A DNA stretch of 64,000 bases from Nocardia huaxiensis. Lineage in GTDB: Bacteria > Actinomycetota > Actinomycetes > Mycobacteriales > Mycobacteriaceae. Positions 1 through 12,461 of the stretch are shown here, piece after piece (the stretch's first letter is position 1; every line of letters starts with the position of its first letter). A model generated the notes under the pieces. That model saw nothing but the letters and a program-made list of their open reading frames with translations. It did not search any database and was not told the origin of the DNA. Position numbers and translations under genes: made by a program. The DNA is taken from NCBI RefSeq assembly GCF_013744875.1, contig NZ_CP059399.1:3534001-3598000 (forward strand), given 5' to 3'.

Positions 1-3955
<3,955 letters not shown>

Positions 3956-3960
3956 AAGAA

Positions 3961-3996
3961 GCTACGCGTCCACTGTGCGGTATCTGAAACAACACA
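3961..3996 (+). other. 23S precursor processing stem, 3' arm
   Basis: Pairs with 807-840 across the 23S gene through CGCGTCCACTGTGC and AAACAACACA; see the 5' arm entry. It lies between the 23S and 5S genes. Confidence 0.8.
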
Positions 3997-4044
3997 CGCA
4001 TGCTCGCAGCCCGGAAGGGCGCGCAAGCGTGACAGTTTCATAGA

Positions 4045-4163
4045 GTTACGGCGGCTATAGCGGTGGGGAAACGCCCGGTCCCATTCCGAACCCGGAAGCT
4101 AAGGCCACCTGCGCCGATGGTACTGCACTCGACAGGGTGTGGGAGAGTAGGACACCGCCGGAA
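4045..4163 (+). rRNA. rrf: 5S ribosomal RNA
   Basis: About 118 nt with the conserved 5S core CCCGGTCCCATTCCGAACCCGGAAGCTAAG (4074-4103). The ends GTTACGGCGGCTATAGCG and CCGCCGGAAC form the helix I pairing. It lies about 90 nt after 23S in the order 16S-23S-5S, and is followed directly by a strong terminator. Confidence 0.95.
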
Positions 4164-4165
4164 CA

Positions 4166-4732
4166 TCATTCGCGAAACCCCCTGACCTCGGTCAGGGGGT
4201 TTCTGCGTTTCCGGAACAAAATGGTGAACCCCACGAACAGCGCAATTCCCGGGAACAGCAAGAACATCGGCAGCTCATACCGCACGTCGTCAGCCGGCTT
4301 CGGTCCGACAATTCCGAGCGGATCATGTGTGACCACGATCCGATCACCCACCGCATGCCGCTTCGCCGTCTCCTCCATGCGTCCACCCAATCGATTCCCA
4401 TCAGGACCCGCGAGCCGAATCCAGCAATCCGAACTCTGCCCGCGAATCCGATGGCAATATCGATCGACAACCACGCCGGATGTGGTTTCCCCGACCGCCT
4501 TCAGATAGGCGATCGGCACCGCGGTACTGCCGGGCACCAGCGTGCCGAAGACCAACGTTGTCGCCGCGACCGCCGTCCACCTCGGCGTCCCGCGCTGCCA
4601 GGTCGTTCCCTCGTACAGCACCGTGCAAACGACGATTCCCCACCCGAGGATGAGTGCGAACTGCCCGCCGTGTGCCGCGATGAGCGGCCCGACACATATG
4701 GCCCCCGATACGCGGAGAACACCCCACCACAT
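4166..4732 (-). CDS. Membrane protein of unknown function (DUF3592-like layout)
   Basis: A 188-residue protein with about four hydrophobic segments, three in the N-terminal 85 residues and one near the C-terminus (about 155-173). Between them is a soluble stretch (about 85-150) rich in beta-type residues, with GVVVDRY and DRIVVTHDP runs and two cysteines. Two membrane helices flanking a small beta domain recall DUF3592-type proteins, but this is a visual comparison only. The C-terminal codons lie inside the rRNA terminator hairpin. A TAGGTT -10 box sits 6 nt before the ATG, suggesting a leaderless mRNA. Confidence 0.65.
   Translation of the reverse strand: MWWGVLRVSGAICVGPLIAAHGGQFALILGWGIVVCTVLYEGTTWQRGTPRWTAVAATTLVFGTLVPGSTAVPIAYLKAVGETTSGVVVDRYCHRIRGQSSDCWIRLAGPDGNRLGGRMEETAKRHAVGDRIVVTHDPLGIVGPKPADDVRYELPMFLLFPGIALFVGFTILFRKRRNPLTEVRGFRE
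4175..4204. terminator. rRNA operon terminator
   Basis: A hairpin of AAACCCCCTGACC and GGTCAGGGGGTTT with a 2-nt loop. The A-rich and T-rich flanks make it usable in both directions. It ends the rRNA operon, and the reading frame of the convergent membrane-protein gene runs through it to its stop at 4166, so it probably serves both. Confidence 0.9.
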
Positions 4733-4738
4733 CCCCGC

Positions 4739-4744
4739 AACCTA
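4739..4744 (-). promoter_or_regulatory. -10 box TAGGTT, leaderless promoter
   Basis: TAGGTT on the minus strand lies 6 nt before the ATG at 4732, so transcription should begin at or next to the start codon. No clear -35 is seen. Confidence 0.5.
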
Positions 4745-4840
4745 CTCGTTCGTTCGCACCCCAAACATCGAAACGGCGTGTCGTGCGCGAGAACTCGTAG
4801 TCGAGCTCGATCGTCCGTTGTGCCTGGCAGGCTCGCCGCC

Positions 4841-6139
4841 ATGACCCCAGTAAGCCGTGGCCGCAAGGCCGGTAAGCGCGGCAAGCCGTCCCGCTCCGAA
4901 TATGCGGAGCTCGCCGACCTGCGCCGCAAGTTCGGTTCGGCCGTAACAGGATTCGACCCCTTCGAGGATCCGCTGGATGCGGAGTTGTTGGCCGCCTACC
5001 TGCTCGAGACCCTTGCCGACGACCCGGGTGACGTCGAATCCCAGTTCGTCCGAGCTGTTCTCGATATCGCGATCCCCGGAATCGCCGCTGCGGCCTCATC
5101 GAAAGCGGTCGCCATCCTGCGAGCCATCGCCGCACTCACGGTGGGCGAGGTATCCATGACCGCAGCCGGCGAAGCCGACCGGCTGATCGCGCAAGGCGTT
5201 GCCGTGCCGCCCTGGGTAGCCGAGCTGTCCGAACCGGTGACGGTATCCGACTGCACTCGTGTGTCCGAGCCGGAGGACGATGTCGTGTTGCTCCTGGCAG
5301 CCATTCACCGTGCCGGCCGCTCACACGTACTGGTCGCCGCGGTCGACCACCTCGATGATGGCGGCGTGGTCAACCTCAGCCTGTCGGCGCATACGCGGGT
5401 GAGCGAGTTCCTCGACGACCTGCGCGAGACCATGCCCGACCAGGTGTCAGAGCCGTTGTCCCCGGCGAGCTTTCGTACTCAACTGGAATCGGCCCTGGAG
5501 ATCCGGTCCGACAGGTACTGGCACGCCCGGCAAATCCTGCGCTCGTCCGTCGACGCCCAGGAGGACATCGACAACGAGGACGACTACCGTGCCCTGGCCA
5601 AGCTCGTCCGGGCCCGTTTGGCCGGCCTGCCGGCCGCTCCCGTTCCTCACGACGTAGACGGCTCCCTCATGGACTTGCCGCCCCGCCGCGGGGAGTCCGA
5701 CGGCCGAGCACCGATCGCTCACCTCAAAGTCCGTCTCCCAGAGGTCTATCCAACGATCTGGCGCCGTCTCGAGGTCCCTTTCGATATCACCCTGGAGCAC
5801 CTGCACCGGGTGCTCCAAGCGGCTTTCGGCTGGGAAACCGTCCACCCCTACCTCTTTCTGACCCGCTCCGGCGCCTTCACGAATATCGAATGCGACTGCG
5901 GTGGCCACCGAAGCGAATCGCTGACCCTGGAGCAGATCGCGGAGGGTCAGAACGCGCGTCTGGCCTACCGTTACGACCCCGACGAGCAACGAGAACTCCA
6001 CATTCTGCTCACACGACTGTCGGCCCCCGAGCAAGACGTGCGCTATCCCCGCTGCACAGGCGGCCGCCGGTCCGTCGCGCCCGAACCCGGCCCAGCCGGT
6101 TTCGATATGAACCGAATCAACCAGACCCTCGAGGCGTGA
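4841..6139 (+). CDS. Unknown N-terminal domain fused to pRiA4b ORF-3-like domain
   Basis: A 432-residue protein. The ATG at 4841 is chosen over the upstream in-frame ATG at 4325 because the longer version is basic, low-complexity sequence overlapping the divergent gene. Residues about 15-265 form an alpha-rich domain shared with the next gene. Residues about 280-425 match the plasmid pRiA4b ORF-3-like family: LKVRL..VYPTIWRR near the start, a W-E-x-x-H region and an ECDCGG motif. That domain is common in mobile-element and defence neighbourhoods; its activity is not established. The next gene follows 6 nt later, so the two are probably co-transcribed. Confidence 0.75.
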   Translation: MTPVSRGRKAGKRGKPSRSEYAELADLRRKFGSAVTGFDPFEDPLDAELLAAYLLETLADDPGDVESQFVRAVLDIAIPGIAAAASSKAVAILRAIAALTVGEVSMTAAGEADRLIAQGVAVPPWVAELSEPVTVSDCTRVSEPEDDVVLLLAAIHRAGRSHVLVAAVDHLDDGGVVNLSLSAHTRVSEFLDDLRETMPDQVSEPLSPASFRTQLESALEIRSDRYWHARQILRSSVDAQEDIDNEDDYRALAKLVRARLAGLPAAPVPHDVDGSLMDLPPRRGESDGRAPIAHLKVRLPEVYPTIWRRLEVPFDITLEHLHRVLQAAFGWETVHPYLFLTRSGAFTNIECDCGGHRSESLTLEQIAEGQNARLAYRYDPDEQRELHILLTRLSAPEQDVRYPRCTGGRRSVAPEPGPAGFDMNRINQTLEA

Positions 6140-6145
6140 CCAGCC

Positions 6146-6964
6146 ATGAACCCACTCACTCTGCACCGCAAGTTCGCCTCCGCCGTAGCAGGTTTCGAGT
6201 TCCGCGCCGACCCCCTCGAAGCGGAACTCCTCGCAACCTTCCTCCTCGAGGCCCTCACCCGAAACCTCGATACCACCGGCCCCCGATTCGACCAAGCCAT
6301 CATCGACACCGCCATCCCCGGCATAGCGTCGGTGGCTTCCCCGAAGTCCCTCGCGGTACTGCGCGCCATAGCCACCCTCACCCGCGGCAAGCCCGCCATA
6401 GCCGCCGCCACCGCAGCCGACCGACTGCTCGCCGCCGGTGTCCCCATCCCCGCCTGGGTCGCCGAATTGTCGGAGCGCACAACAGTTTCCGGCTGCACTT
6501 CCATTACCGGCCCCCAGCGAGACATCACCTTCCTGCTCGCGGCCTTCCACCGAGCCGGCCGCTCCCACCTCCTGGTAACCCAGGTCGACCACCGCCACGG
6601 AGGCACCGCAGTCGACATCACGTTGGCGGACGCCACCCGTGTGGGCGATTTCCTCGATCAGCTGAAGTCCGAAACCCCAACTCTGGTAGCGACCCGCCTG
6701 TCGACGAACGCCTTCCGCGCACAAGCCGAGTCCGTCTTGGCGATCCGAGCCGCCCTGGACCGGGCGGAACTGGAACAGGACTTCGCTCTCGGCGCCGTAG
6801 CCCAGGAGCACTACCGAGCCATGGCTCGCCTCCTCCGCACCCGTTTGAACACCCTCCCGCTCCCGCCCCTCCCGGTCAGGTGCGAGGCGCCGCGGCTGCG
6901 ATCCGGTGTTCGGCGAGGTGGGCGAGCACGGATTGATTCGCTTCCCAGCCGTCGGGGAATTTGA
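6146..6964 (+). CDS. Truncated paralogue of the preceding gene's N-terminal domain
   Basis: A 272-residue ORF 6 nt after the previous gene. Residues 1-235 align along their length with residues about 25-270 of the upstream protein: shared HxK/RRKF at the start, DPL-AELLA, DTAIPGIA, VAELSE and FHRAGRSH-L. Where the upstream protein continues into its pRiA4b-like domain, this one leaves the homology after LRTRLNTLP. It then runs 43 residues of basic sequence that overlap the convergent helicase gene by 89 nt. I read it as a tandem duplicate that lost its second domain; the last residues are probably not native. Confidence 0.6.
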   Translation: MNPLTLHRKFASAVAGFEFRADPLEAELLATFLLEALTRNLDTTGPRFDQAIIDTAIPGIASVASPKSLAVLRAIATLTRGKPAIAAATAADRLLAAGVPIPAWVAELSERTTVSGCTSITGPQRDITFLLAAFHRAGRSHLLVTQVDHRHGGTAVDITLADATRVGDFLDQLKSETPTLVATRLSTNAFRAQAESVLAIRAALDRAELEQDFALGAVAQEHYRAMARLLRTRLNTLPLPPLPVRCEAPRLRSGVRRGGRARIDSLPSRRGI

Positions 6965-8189
6965 CCGGGACGCCGAGGTGGACGGGTTCGGTGGAGGGGT
7001 GGGCGTCGAGGAGTTCGGGGATGCCGGCGCGGCCCACGACGATGCAGGCGTGGCGGTGGCGGGAGGTGAGGACGCAGAGGCGGCCGGTTTCGAGGTGGAA
7101 GGCGGTGGCATCGCGGCGGCCCGAAAGGGGGTGCAGGACAATGGTTACGTCGTACTCGCGACCCTGTAGGCGGTTGGCGGTGTCGACGGTGACGGTGGCG
7201 GCGGGGGTGCCTTGGAGGGCGGCGCGGACGGCGGCGGCCTGGTCGCGGTGGGCGGTGCCGACGGCGATGCGGTCGGCCGTCACCGGGTTGGAGCCGCGTT
7301 CCGAGTGGGCTGTCGCGCCGCGCTCCAGAAGGCGGACAGTAAGTGCGGCAATCGCGGCGATGGCTTCGCTGTCGGTGCGGATGGTGTGGCGGGCGGGCAG
7401 TTCGTACCAGGCCCAACCGGTGAGCGCGGCTTCGTCGAGCGCGCTGTCGAGGGGCCCGCCCCAGCCGCCGGCGGTGGCGAATTCCATTCTGCGCTGGGCG
7501 GGTTCGGTGCCTGCGCGGAATCCGGTGAACGGGTAGAAGGCGTCGGAGACGACGGTGGCCGCCGAGGCGGGCAGTCGCCAGGACACCGGTAGTCGATGCA
7601 TGGGGATGTCGGAGTTGTGGGCGAGCAGGACGCTGACGGCGCTCATGGTGGGATCCCAGGACAAGCCGGCCCAGCGTGCGGTGTCCACGGTGGCGAAGGG
7701 GTCCAGCTGGCCGGGGTCGCCCACGAACAGTGCGCGTTCGAAGCGGCTGGAGATGCGCAGCAGCATGTCGGAGCGCATCTGGTACGCCTCGTCGACGATG
7801 GCCCAGGACCAGTTGCCCTCCGACACGGTCGCCCATTTGGCGGCGGTGCCGATGAGGATATTGCGGTCGGCCAGATCCGTCGGACTCTTGGCGATCTTGA
7901 CGTTCGGGTGCGCCATAACGCGTTCGGAAGGGTCGTACGTTCCGGCCGAGACCCGCCCGATCAGTAGTCCGGGGTCTTCGGTGGCGAGCCGGTCGATGAG
8001 GTCGTCGACCTGTTCGTTGGTTTGCGCCACGATGATCCGCTGATCCCCGCCACGGGTGAGGTGCCGCGCGGCCCGCACCACGAGCGTGGATTTCCCTGCA
8101 CCAGGCGGAGAGTCGACCACGACGGCCCGATCGGAGTCCCGGTCGAGATCGGCCAGCACATTGTTGACGACCTGATCGGCGGTGCTCAC
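6876..8189 (-). CDS. SF1-type helicase/ATPase, last gene of the four-gene operon
   Basis: A 437-residue P-loop helicase. Walker A is PPGAGKST (28-35), a DEA Walker B lies at about 134-136, GDPGQLDPF (about 159-167) is a motif III-type sequence, and the C-terminal half has TANRLQGREYD and LTSRHRHA (motif V/VI-like). This is the superfamily 1 (AAA_11/AAA_12, UPF1/RecD-like) order, in a compact single polypeptide. The GTG at 8189 is preferred: AGGAGG lies 7 nt upstream and the GTG overlaps the previous stop as GTGA. The in-frame ATG at 8195 sits only 2 nt from AGGAGG. Its likely partner is the Cas4-like nuclease of the operon. Confidence 0.85.
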   Translation of the reverse strand: MSTADQVVNNVLADLDRDSDRAVVVDSPPGAGKSTLVVRAARHLTRGGDQRIIVAQTNEQVDDLIDRLATEDPGLLIGRVSAGTYDPSERVMAHPNVKIAKSPTDLADRNILIGTAAKWATVSEGNWSWAIVDEAYQMRSDMLLRISSRFERALFVGDPGQLDPFATVDTARWAGLSWDPTMSAVSVLLAHNSDIPMHRLPVSWRLPASAATVVSDAFYPFTGFRAGTEPAQRRMEFATAGGWGGPLDSALDEAALTGWAWYELPARHTIRTDSEAIAAIAALTVRLLERGATAHSERGSNPVTADRIAVGTAHRDQAAAVRAALQGTPAATVTVDTANRLQGREYDVTIVLHPLSGRRDATAFHLETGRLCVLTSRHRHACIVVGRAGIPELLDAHPSTEPVHLGVPVKFPDGWEANQSVLAHLAEHRIAAAAPRT

Positions 8190-9664
8190 GACCATTCCTC
8201 CTGAGCCTCTTCGGTTTCCGGATTCCACTCCGGTGGGGGACCGCCGTGCGTCCACGGAGTCTCTTCGCGTGCAGGCAGTTTGGGCGGCGCCTGATAGTCG
8301 TCACCGAAGCTGGCGAAGCAGACCTGCGCACCGGCCTCGGGGACGGAACCTTCCTCGGGGACAAGCTTGCGGCCCATCCCACCGGATAGCTCGAGCACGA
8401 TGGTGCCGTCCTCGATGGACACCACCGTGCCCTTCTGATTCCGGCGTTCGACACTGCACAGTTTGCTGCCGATCTCGGCGGTGAACGGGTCCTCGGTTTC
8501 GACGACAATGCGCGGCCGCAGCGTAGGCCGCTTCCCGCTGGTGTCGACCCGGGTCGGGTCGCTTTGCACGACCACCCCGCGGAAGGCTTCCCCGGTGAGC
8601 CGGCGCTCTGCCATCACCCGCGGATCGTCGTATGCCCGTTGGGCTTCCAGCGCATCGAGCGCCTGCTCGCGGTCGAGCAGCCGCCGCACCGCACTCACGG
8701 CGTGATCCCGCCGCGCCTGCGGCACCCCTTCTTCGATGCTGTCCATGAACCGCGAAAAGCTGCCGCGATCCCGATCCCACCGCTTGGCCACACTCGCGCC
8801 CTCGGGTAGTGCTTGCAGCAGTTCCAGCCCCCGCCACATGAGCGCCCAGGTCGGTTCCAACTGCTGCCGCACCGACAGCTCGAGTCGTTCGAGCGCGGTA
8901 TCGATGGCCCGCTCGTCGACCGCATTGTTGAACGCCGAAATCAGCGGCGCCAGTTCCTCATTGTCATATCCAGGATCGGTCGCCGGGCCTGCGGGCGGCG
9001 AACGCAACGGATCTTCCGCCAAAGCTGCCGCCTGCTGCCCGGTGAGTCCCTCCGGCGGATCGATCCACCCCAGCAGCGCCGCCAGATTCCCATCTTCCAG
9101 CGAGGATTGCCCGGAAGCCCAATGCATTCCGAGCACGGTCGTCATCGCCAAAAGTATTGAGGATCCAGGATGTTCGGCCCGATCGCCGAACCAGGTGAGC
9201 CACCGCCCGAGCAGCGGCACCGTTTCCGGCAGCGGGTTCGGCCCATCCGGTTTCAGAAACCGCAACCTGCGACCCAGCTTCTGCAGCAACGAGATTCCGC
9301 CCGAGTTCGGCACCCACACCTGCGGCGCGTCGAGGCACCGCTGATACGTCTCCCCGTCCTTGCCCGCGATCTCCTCGGTGTCCTCCAGGAACGACGCCAG
9401 ATACGGCAGCACAACCTCGGCCAGTTCCGCCGCAAACCGCAACTGCAGCACCCGGTCTCGCGGCTGCGGCACGAACAACACCCGTGGTTCGGCCTGTGAG
9501 AACCCCAGCATCACCGCCAGCGGCGCCGCCGTCTCCCCAGCCATCCGCAACGGAATCATGACCAGCGGCCGCTCCGCCGAATGACAGTGCCGCACATCGG
9601 CAATCCGCTGCGCCCGCCCGGCTCGCGTGGCCTCCAACCGCGCCAGTGCGGTCAGCACACTCAC
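8186..9664 (-). CDS. Unknown protein, third gene of the four-gene operon
   Basis: A 492-residue soluble protein I do not recognise. It starts at GTG 9664, which overlaps the stop of the Cas4-like gene as GTGA, and ends overlapping the helicase start the same way. There is no signal peptide or membrane helix. The N-terminal 200 residues mix short hydrophobic strands and helices, and residues about 260-360 are strongly helical and charged with many Arg, Glu and Gln. The C-terminal 100 residues look beta-rich (RIVVETEDPF, GTVVSIEDGTIVLEL), possibly a small OB- or SH3-like barrel, then end in a proline/glutamate-rich tail. Strict coupling to both neighbours implies a shared complex. Confidence 0.75.
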   Translation of the reverse strand: MSVLTALARLEATRAGRAQRIADVRHCHSAERPLVMIPLRMAGETAAPLAVMLGFSQAEPRVLFVPQPRDRVLQLRFAAELAEVVLPYLASFLEDTEEIAGKDGETYQRCLDAPQVWVPNSGGISLLQKLGRRLRFLKPDGPNPLPETVPLLGRWLTWFGDRAEHPGSSILLAMTTVLGMHWASGQSSLEDGNLAALLGWIDPPEGLTGQQAAALAEDPLRSPPAGPATDPGYDNEELAPLISAFNNAVDERAIDTALERLELSVRQQLEPTWALMWRGLELLQALPEGASVAKRWDRDRGSFSRFMDSIEEGVPQARRDHAVSAVRRLLDREQALDALEAQRAYDDPRVMAERRLTGEAFRGVVVQSDPTRVDTSGKRPTLRPRIVVETEDPFTAEIGSKLCSVERRNQKGTVVSIEDGTIVLELSGGMGRKLVPEEGSVPEAGAQVCFASFGDDYQAPPKLPAREETPWTHGGPPPEWNPETEEAQEEWS

Positions 9665-10746
9665 CCGGCGACCTCCTGCCGCAGCCGATGCGCGAACCGC
9701 AGCACTCGAGCGATATCCGCATGCTCCTCACCCGCCGGCATGGACCCGTCCGCCAGCGCGAGAACCATTCCGATGCTGTCGATTCCGCCGAGCTGATCGC
9801 ACACGCCCCGCCCGAGCATGTCGACGGACCCGCAGGCCCGCGACTCGTTTCGGCAGAAGAATGCCAGCTCACAACTCGACATGCATTCCGGCGCGTATCG
9901 CCCCGGCACTGCTCCGACAGCCTTGCCGAGATCGTCTCCCGGCTCGAAAGTCATTCCAGCAGGCAGTATCTCGACAAGGTCCTTGATGGAAGTCAATCGC
10001 GACAACTGCCGGGTGATGACGGCCAGCTGCTTCCGGACATCCACCAGTTCCGCGGTAGGCCGGTTGGTGAAATCCTTGGTGCACACCAGAATCACATTGT
10101 GCGACACCCGATCCGGCGATTCCCCGAGCTCCTCGACCAGTTCCCGTAGCGCCCGCACATACACCGCCGACTGCCGCGCGGCAGCGGCAACCTGCTCCGG
10201 ATCGGCCTGCCCGTCGATGACGGCGAACGCCTTGATCTCGACAATATGAAACAGCCCATCGATCTGCACCGCAACCAGATCCGGTTCGAGAAACGCAGGC
10301 GCTCCCGCGATCTCCAACCGCAGCATCGGATGATCGAACAGCGTCCCCTCGCCGGTCTTCAGCGCCCGCGCGACGAGTTGCCGAGTCCGCTGATACCGCA
10401 CATTGTTCCCGGTGTTGTCCCCCACGGAATTCAAATCGTCGTAGGCGACCTCCGGAATGGTCAACCCCAGCTTGGCCCGCAGCAGTGCCACCAACTCGGC
10501 ACACCCATTGGCCTTCACCATCGCCTCGAACGCATTCCCGCGAGTAATGGCGAACTGCGACTGCCCGAACTGCGCCGGAAACCCCAACCCCTGCGCCACA
10601 GCCGCCTTGTCGACAGCGGCCGCATCCAGCACCGCCCGCCGCGAACACCCCGGATTACTGGTCAACGCCGCAATAGTTCGCGCGTTGTGCCGACAAGCCG
10701 GTGCGCCACCACGCAATTCCTCCAGCCGCGCCGACAACTCGTTCAT
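9661..10746 (-). CDS. Cas4-like PD-(D/E)XK nuclease with cysteine cluster
   Basis: A 361-residue protein. The nuclease core is visible as E155-P-D157, then E170-I-K172 at the end of a beta strand, followed by a helix with Q192 and Y196. One cysteine near the N-terminus (C34) and a C-terminal cluster (C288, C292, C298, C305) give the one-plus-three arrangement that holds a 4Fe-4S cluster in Cas4 and AddB-type nucleases. The fold and cluster are inferred from spacing. The start is the ATG at 10746, overlapping the upstream stop as ATGA with AGGAGG 9 nt before it; a longer in-frame ORF upstream is only the antisense shadow of that gene. No cas1, cas2 or CRISPR array is in the window. Confidence 0.8.
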   Translation of the reverse strand: MNELSARLEELRGGAPACRHNARTIAALTSNPGCSRRAVLDAAAVDKAAVAQGLGFPAQFGQSQFAITRGNAFEAMVKANGCAELVALLRAKLGLTIPEVAYDDLNSVGDNTGNNVRYQRTRQLVARALKTGEGTLFDHPMLRLEIAGAPAFLEPDLVAVQIDGLFHIVEIKAFAVIDGQADPEQVAAAARQSAVYVRALRELVEELGESPDRVSHNVILVCTKDFTNRPTAELVDVRKQLAVITRQLSRLTSIKDLVEILPAGMTFEPGDDLGKAVGAVPGRYAPECMSSCELAFFCRNESRACGSVDMLGRGVCDQLGGIDSIGMVLALADGSMPAGEEHADIARVLRFAHRLRQEVAG

Positions 10747-11546
10747 CCCGCGGACCCTCCTGATCCCTGTCGCCGAGTACTTCCGAACCGTGTGCCGAAC
10801 AGTTGCGCAGCCGGATCCCGCAGCTGCACCGCCGCCCGCTGAGCAGCATCCCACCGCTGTCCGACATCTACTTGCTGATGCACCGCGAGTTCATCGCGCG
10901 CCGCCGCGATAACAGCGTCGGCATCCACCTCGAGCCCGGTACTCCGAACCCCCGGAATAGTCGCCGAAAGCTGCCGCAGCACCCGATGCCCAGAGGGCGA
11001 AACCCGCTCGGCCTTTGAAACATGTTCCGCCAGCCGAATTACCGCCGTGAGCAGGTCCGTCCGCGCACTGAGCGGCCCCACCACCCGCCGCTCCAACGGC
11101 CACGTACTGACTGCCATCAGTCCCCGCGCAGGCGCCAGCAGATCCACCGTCAGGGCCGCACAAATGTAATAGGGCCGAGCCAACGGTGCCCCCCGAAAGC
11201 TGCGTTCCTCATCCCTGCGCAAACTTGTCAACCGGGCTGCCACCAGTTCGCCCGAAAAGAACCCCTCATGCACGCTGACAATCAACCGAGGCGCAGCCGG
11301 CACCGACAACAACGTCAACGCCCGATGCACATGCTCCCGCACCGGCACCCCGGCCCCACCCACATCCTCGATGTCCTCAGCGTCCTCACCCCCACCGAGA
11401 ACAACAGCCTCCCAATCCTTTTCAGCCTGCCGCAACTGCGCCCGCAACTGCCGCGCCATAGTCCGATCCCCACCGGAAACGGCCCGCCGAACAGAACTCC
11501 GAAGCTCAGAGATCCTCTCTTCCAAGGCATCTGGCGAATCACTCAC
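10743..11546 (-). CDS. Coiled-coil protein, first gene of the four-gene operon
   Basis: A 267-residue protein with no recognised family. Residues about 6-50 (LEERISELRSSVRRAV and LRAQLRQAEKDWEA) form a charged heptad-like helix, probably a coiled coil. The middle has a mixed alpha/beta stretch (RLIVSVHEGF, YYICAALTVDLL) and the C-terminal 90 residues are helical, ending in an Arg/Gly/Ser-rich tail. GTG 11546 is the start; a TAATGT box 7 nt before it suggests a leaderless transcript. It heads the operon and its stop overlaps the nuclease start, so it may regulate or scaffold the nuclease-helicase pair; that is inference. Confidence 0.72.
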   Translation of the reverse strand: MSDSPDALEERISELRSSVRRAVSGGDRTMARQLRAQLRQAEKDWEAVVLGGGEDAEDIEDVGGAGVPVREHVHRALTLLSVPAAPRLIVSVHEGFFSGELVAARLTSLRRDEERSFRGAPLARPYYICAALTVDLLAPARGLMAVSTWPLERRVVGPLSARTDLLTAVIRLAEHVSKAERVSPSGHRVLRQLSATIPGVRSTGLEVDADAVIAAARDELAVHQQVDVGQRWDAAQRAAVQLRDPAAQLFGTRFGSTRRQGSGGSAG

Positions 11547-11553
11547 GGCACAG

Positions 11554-11559
11554 ACATTA
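11554..11559 (-). promoter_or_regulatory. -10 box TAATGT, promoter of the four-gene operon
   Basis: TAATGT on the minus strand, 7 nt before GTG 11546, with no Shine-Dalgarno in between. This fits the leaderless pattern seen elsewhere in the window. A -35 is not obvious. Confidence 0.5.
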
Positions 11560-11622
11560 GCCGCACGTTCCCTCGGATGCCAGTGTCTACCAGTATTTCC
11601 CAGTATCCTGCCGCAGCCGGTG

Positions 11623-12222
11623 CTACTGCGGCGGATACGGCCCGGAGTACGGCGGATAGCCGGGATAGGTCGGATATACCGGCGCTGGCTGGAAGTAAGC
11701 GCGAGATTGCTTGTTCCACAACAGGATCACCGCCGCGAGCCCGACCAGCCACGTCACCACACTGACAGCAAGCGACACCGCCGTACCCTCCGCCCCCGGC
11801 ATCAACAAGAACAGCATCGAAGCCGAATACAACCCGAAGAACACAGTCCCGGTGACCCGCGCCCAGTTCCTCCCCGCCCGATTCATGAACGCCATCCACA
11901 CCCACAACCCCACCGACAACACCCCGAGAACGATCCCGAACCCGAACGACACCATGACAATGGTGTCGATATCCCCACTCGCAAGCACCCCACCAGAAGC
12001 CTCAGCCGCCTTCTCCCGCGCCGCCGGCAACTGCGTGAACCCAACAACAATCCCGAGCACCCCGAGCACCGCCCCGGCCAACATCAGATAGAACGCGTAG
12101 GTCACCGTCGGCGGAGGCGTCCGAGGCCCCGTAACGGCAGCTCCCGGATACGGCTGAGCCGCCCCGGGAAACGGCTGATACATATTCGGATCCGGGAAAG
12201 ACTGAGGCTGCTCGTAGGTCAT
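11623..12222 (-). CDS. Proline-rich four-helix membrane protein
   Basis: A 199-residue integral membrane protein. The N-terminal 38 residues are cytosol-like and rich in Pro, Gln, Tyr and Gly. Hydrophobic segments lie at about 42-64, 92-112, 122-142 and 145-165, and the tail repeats Pro/Tyr/Gly (YPTYPGYPPYSGPYPPQ). This layout is common among small nocardial and mycobacterial membrane proteins of unknown function. It is separated from the four-gene operon by 76 nt and is probably unrelated to it. An AAGGGCGG ribosome-binding site precedes the ATG. Confidence 0.72.
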   Translation of the reverse strand: MTYEQPQSFPDPNMYQPFPGAAQPYPGAAVTGPRTPPPTVTYAFYLMLAGAVLGVLGIVVGFTQLPAAREKAAEASGGVLASGDIDTIVMVSFGFGIVLGVLSVGLWVWMAFMNRAGRNWARVTGTVFFGLYSASMLFLLMPGAEGTAVSLAVSVVTWLVGLAAVILLWNKQSRAYFQPAPVYPTYPGYPPYSGPYPPQ

Positions 12223-12461
12223 GATCCGCCCTTCGACATCGGTTGGGCTGGAGCATATCGGTACGGTCGTACAAACCAGGCGATCCGCTTGTTACAGTGC
12301 GACCGCTGCATCGGCACCCGCCCCTCGTCGACTCCGAATAGCTGGGCATGAGTCTCCTGGTCGGCGATAGCCAAGATTCAGACAATGGCCGGTGGAACGG
12401 GGTCGGAGGTGAATCGGCCCGCCCCGGCCCATCGACGTCGCCTGCCGACGAAGAAGCGAGG

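Noticed and set aside
4325..4840. N-terminal extension of the pRiA4b-like fusion protein
   Set aside because: The extra 172 residues overlap the divergent membrane-protein gene and are low-complexity, basic sequence; the ATG at 4841 starts where the protein-like sequence begins.
5447..7141. Long minus-strand ORF opposite the two paralogues
   Set aside because: Composition (Gly/Ser/Glu-rich, no folded-protein pattern) and full overlap with supported genes show it is an antisense shadow of GC-rich codons.
9661..10746. Cas4 gene of a CRISPR-Cas system
   Set aside because: No repeats, cas1 or cas2 are found anywhere in the window; the Cas4-like fold alone does not make a CRISPR locus.
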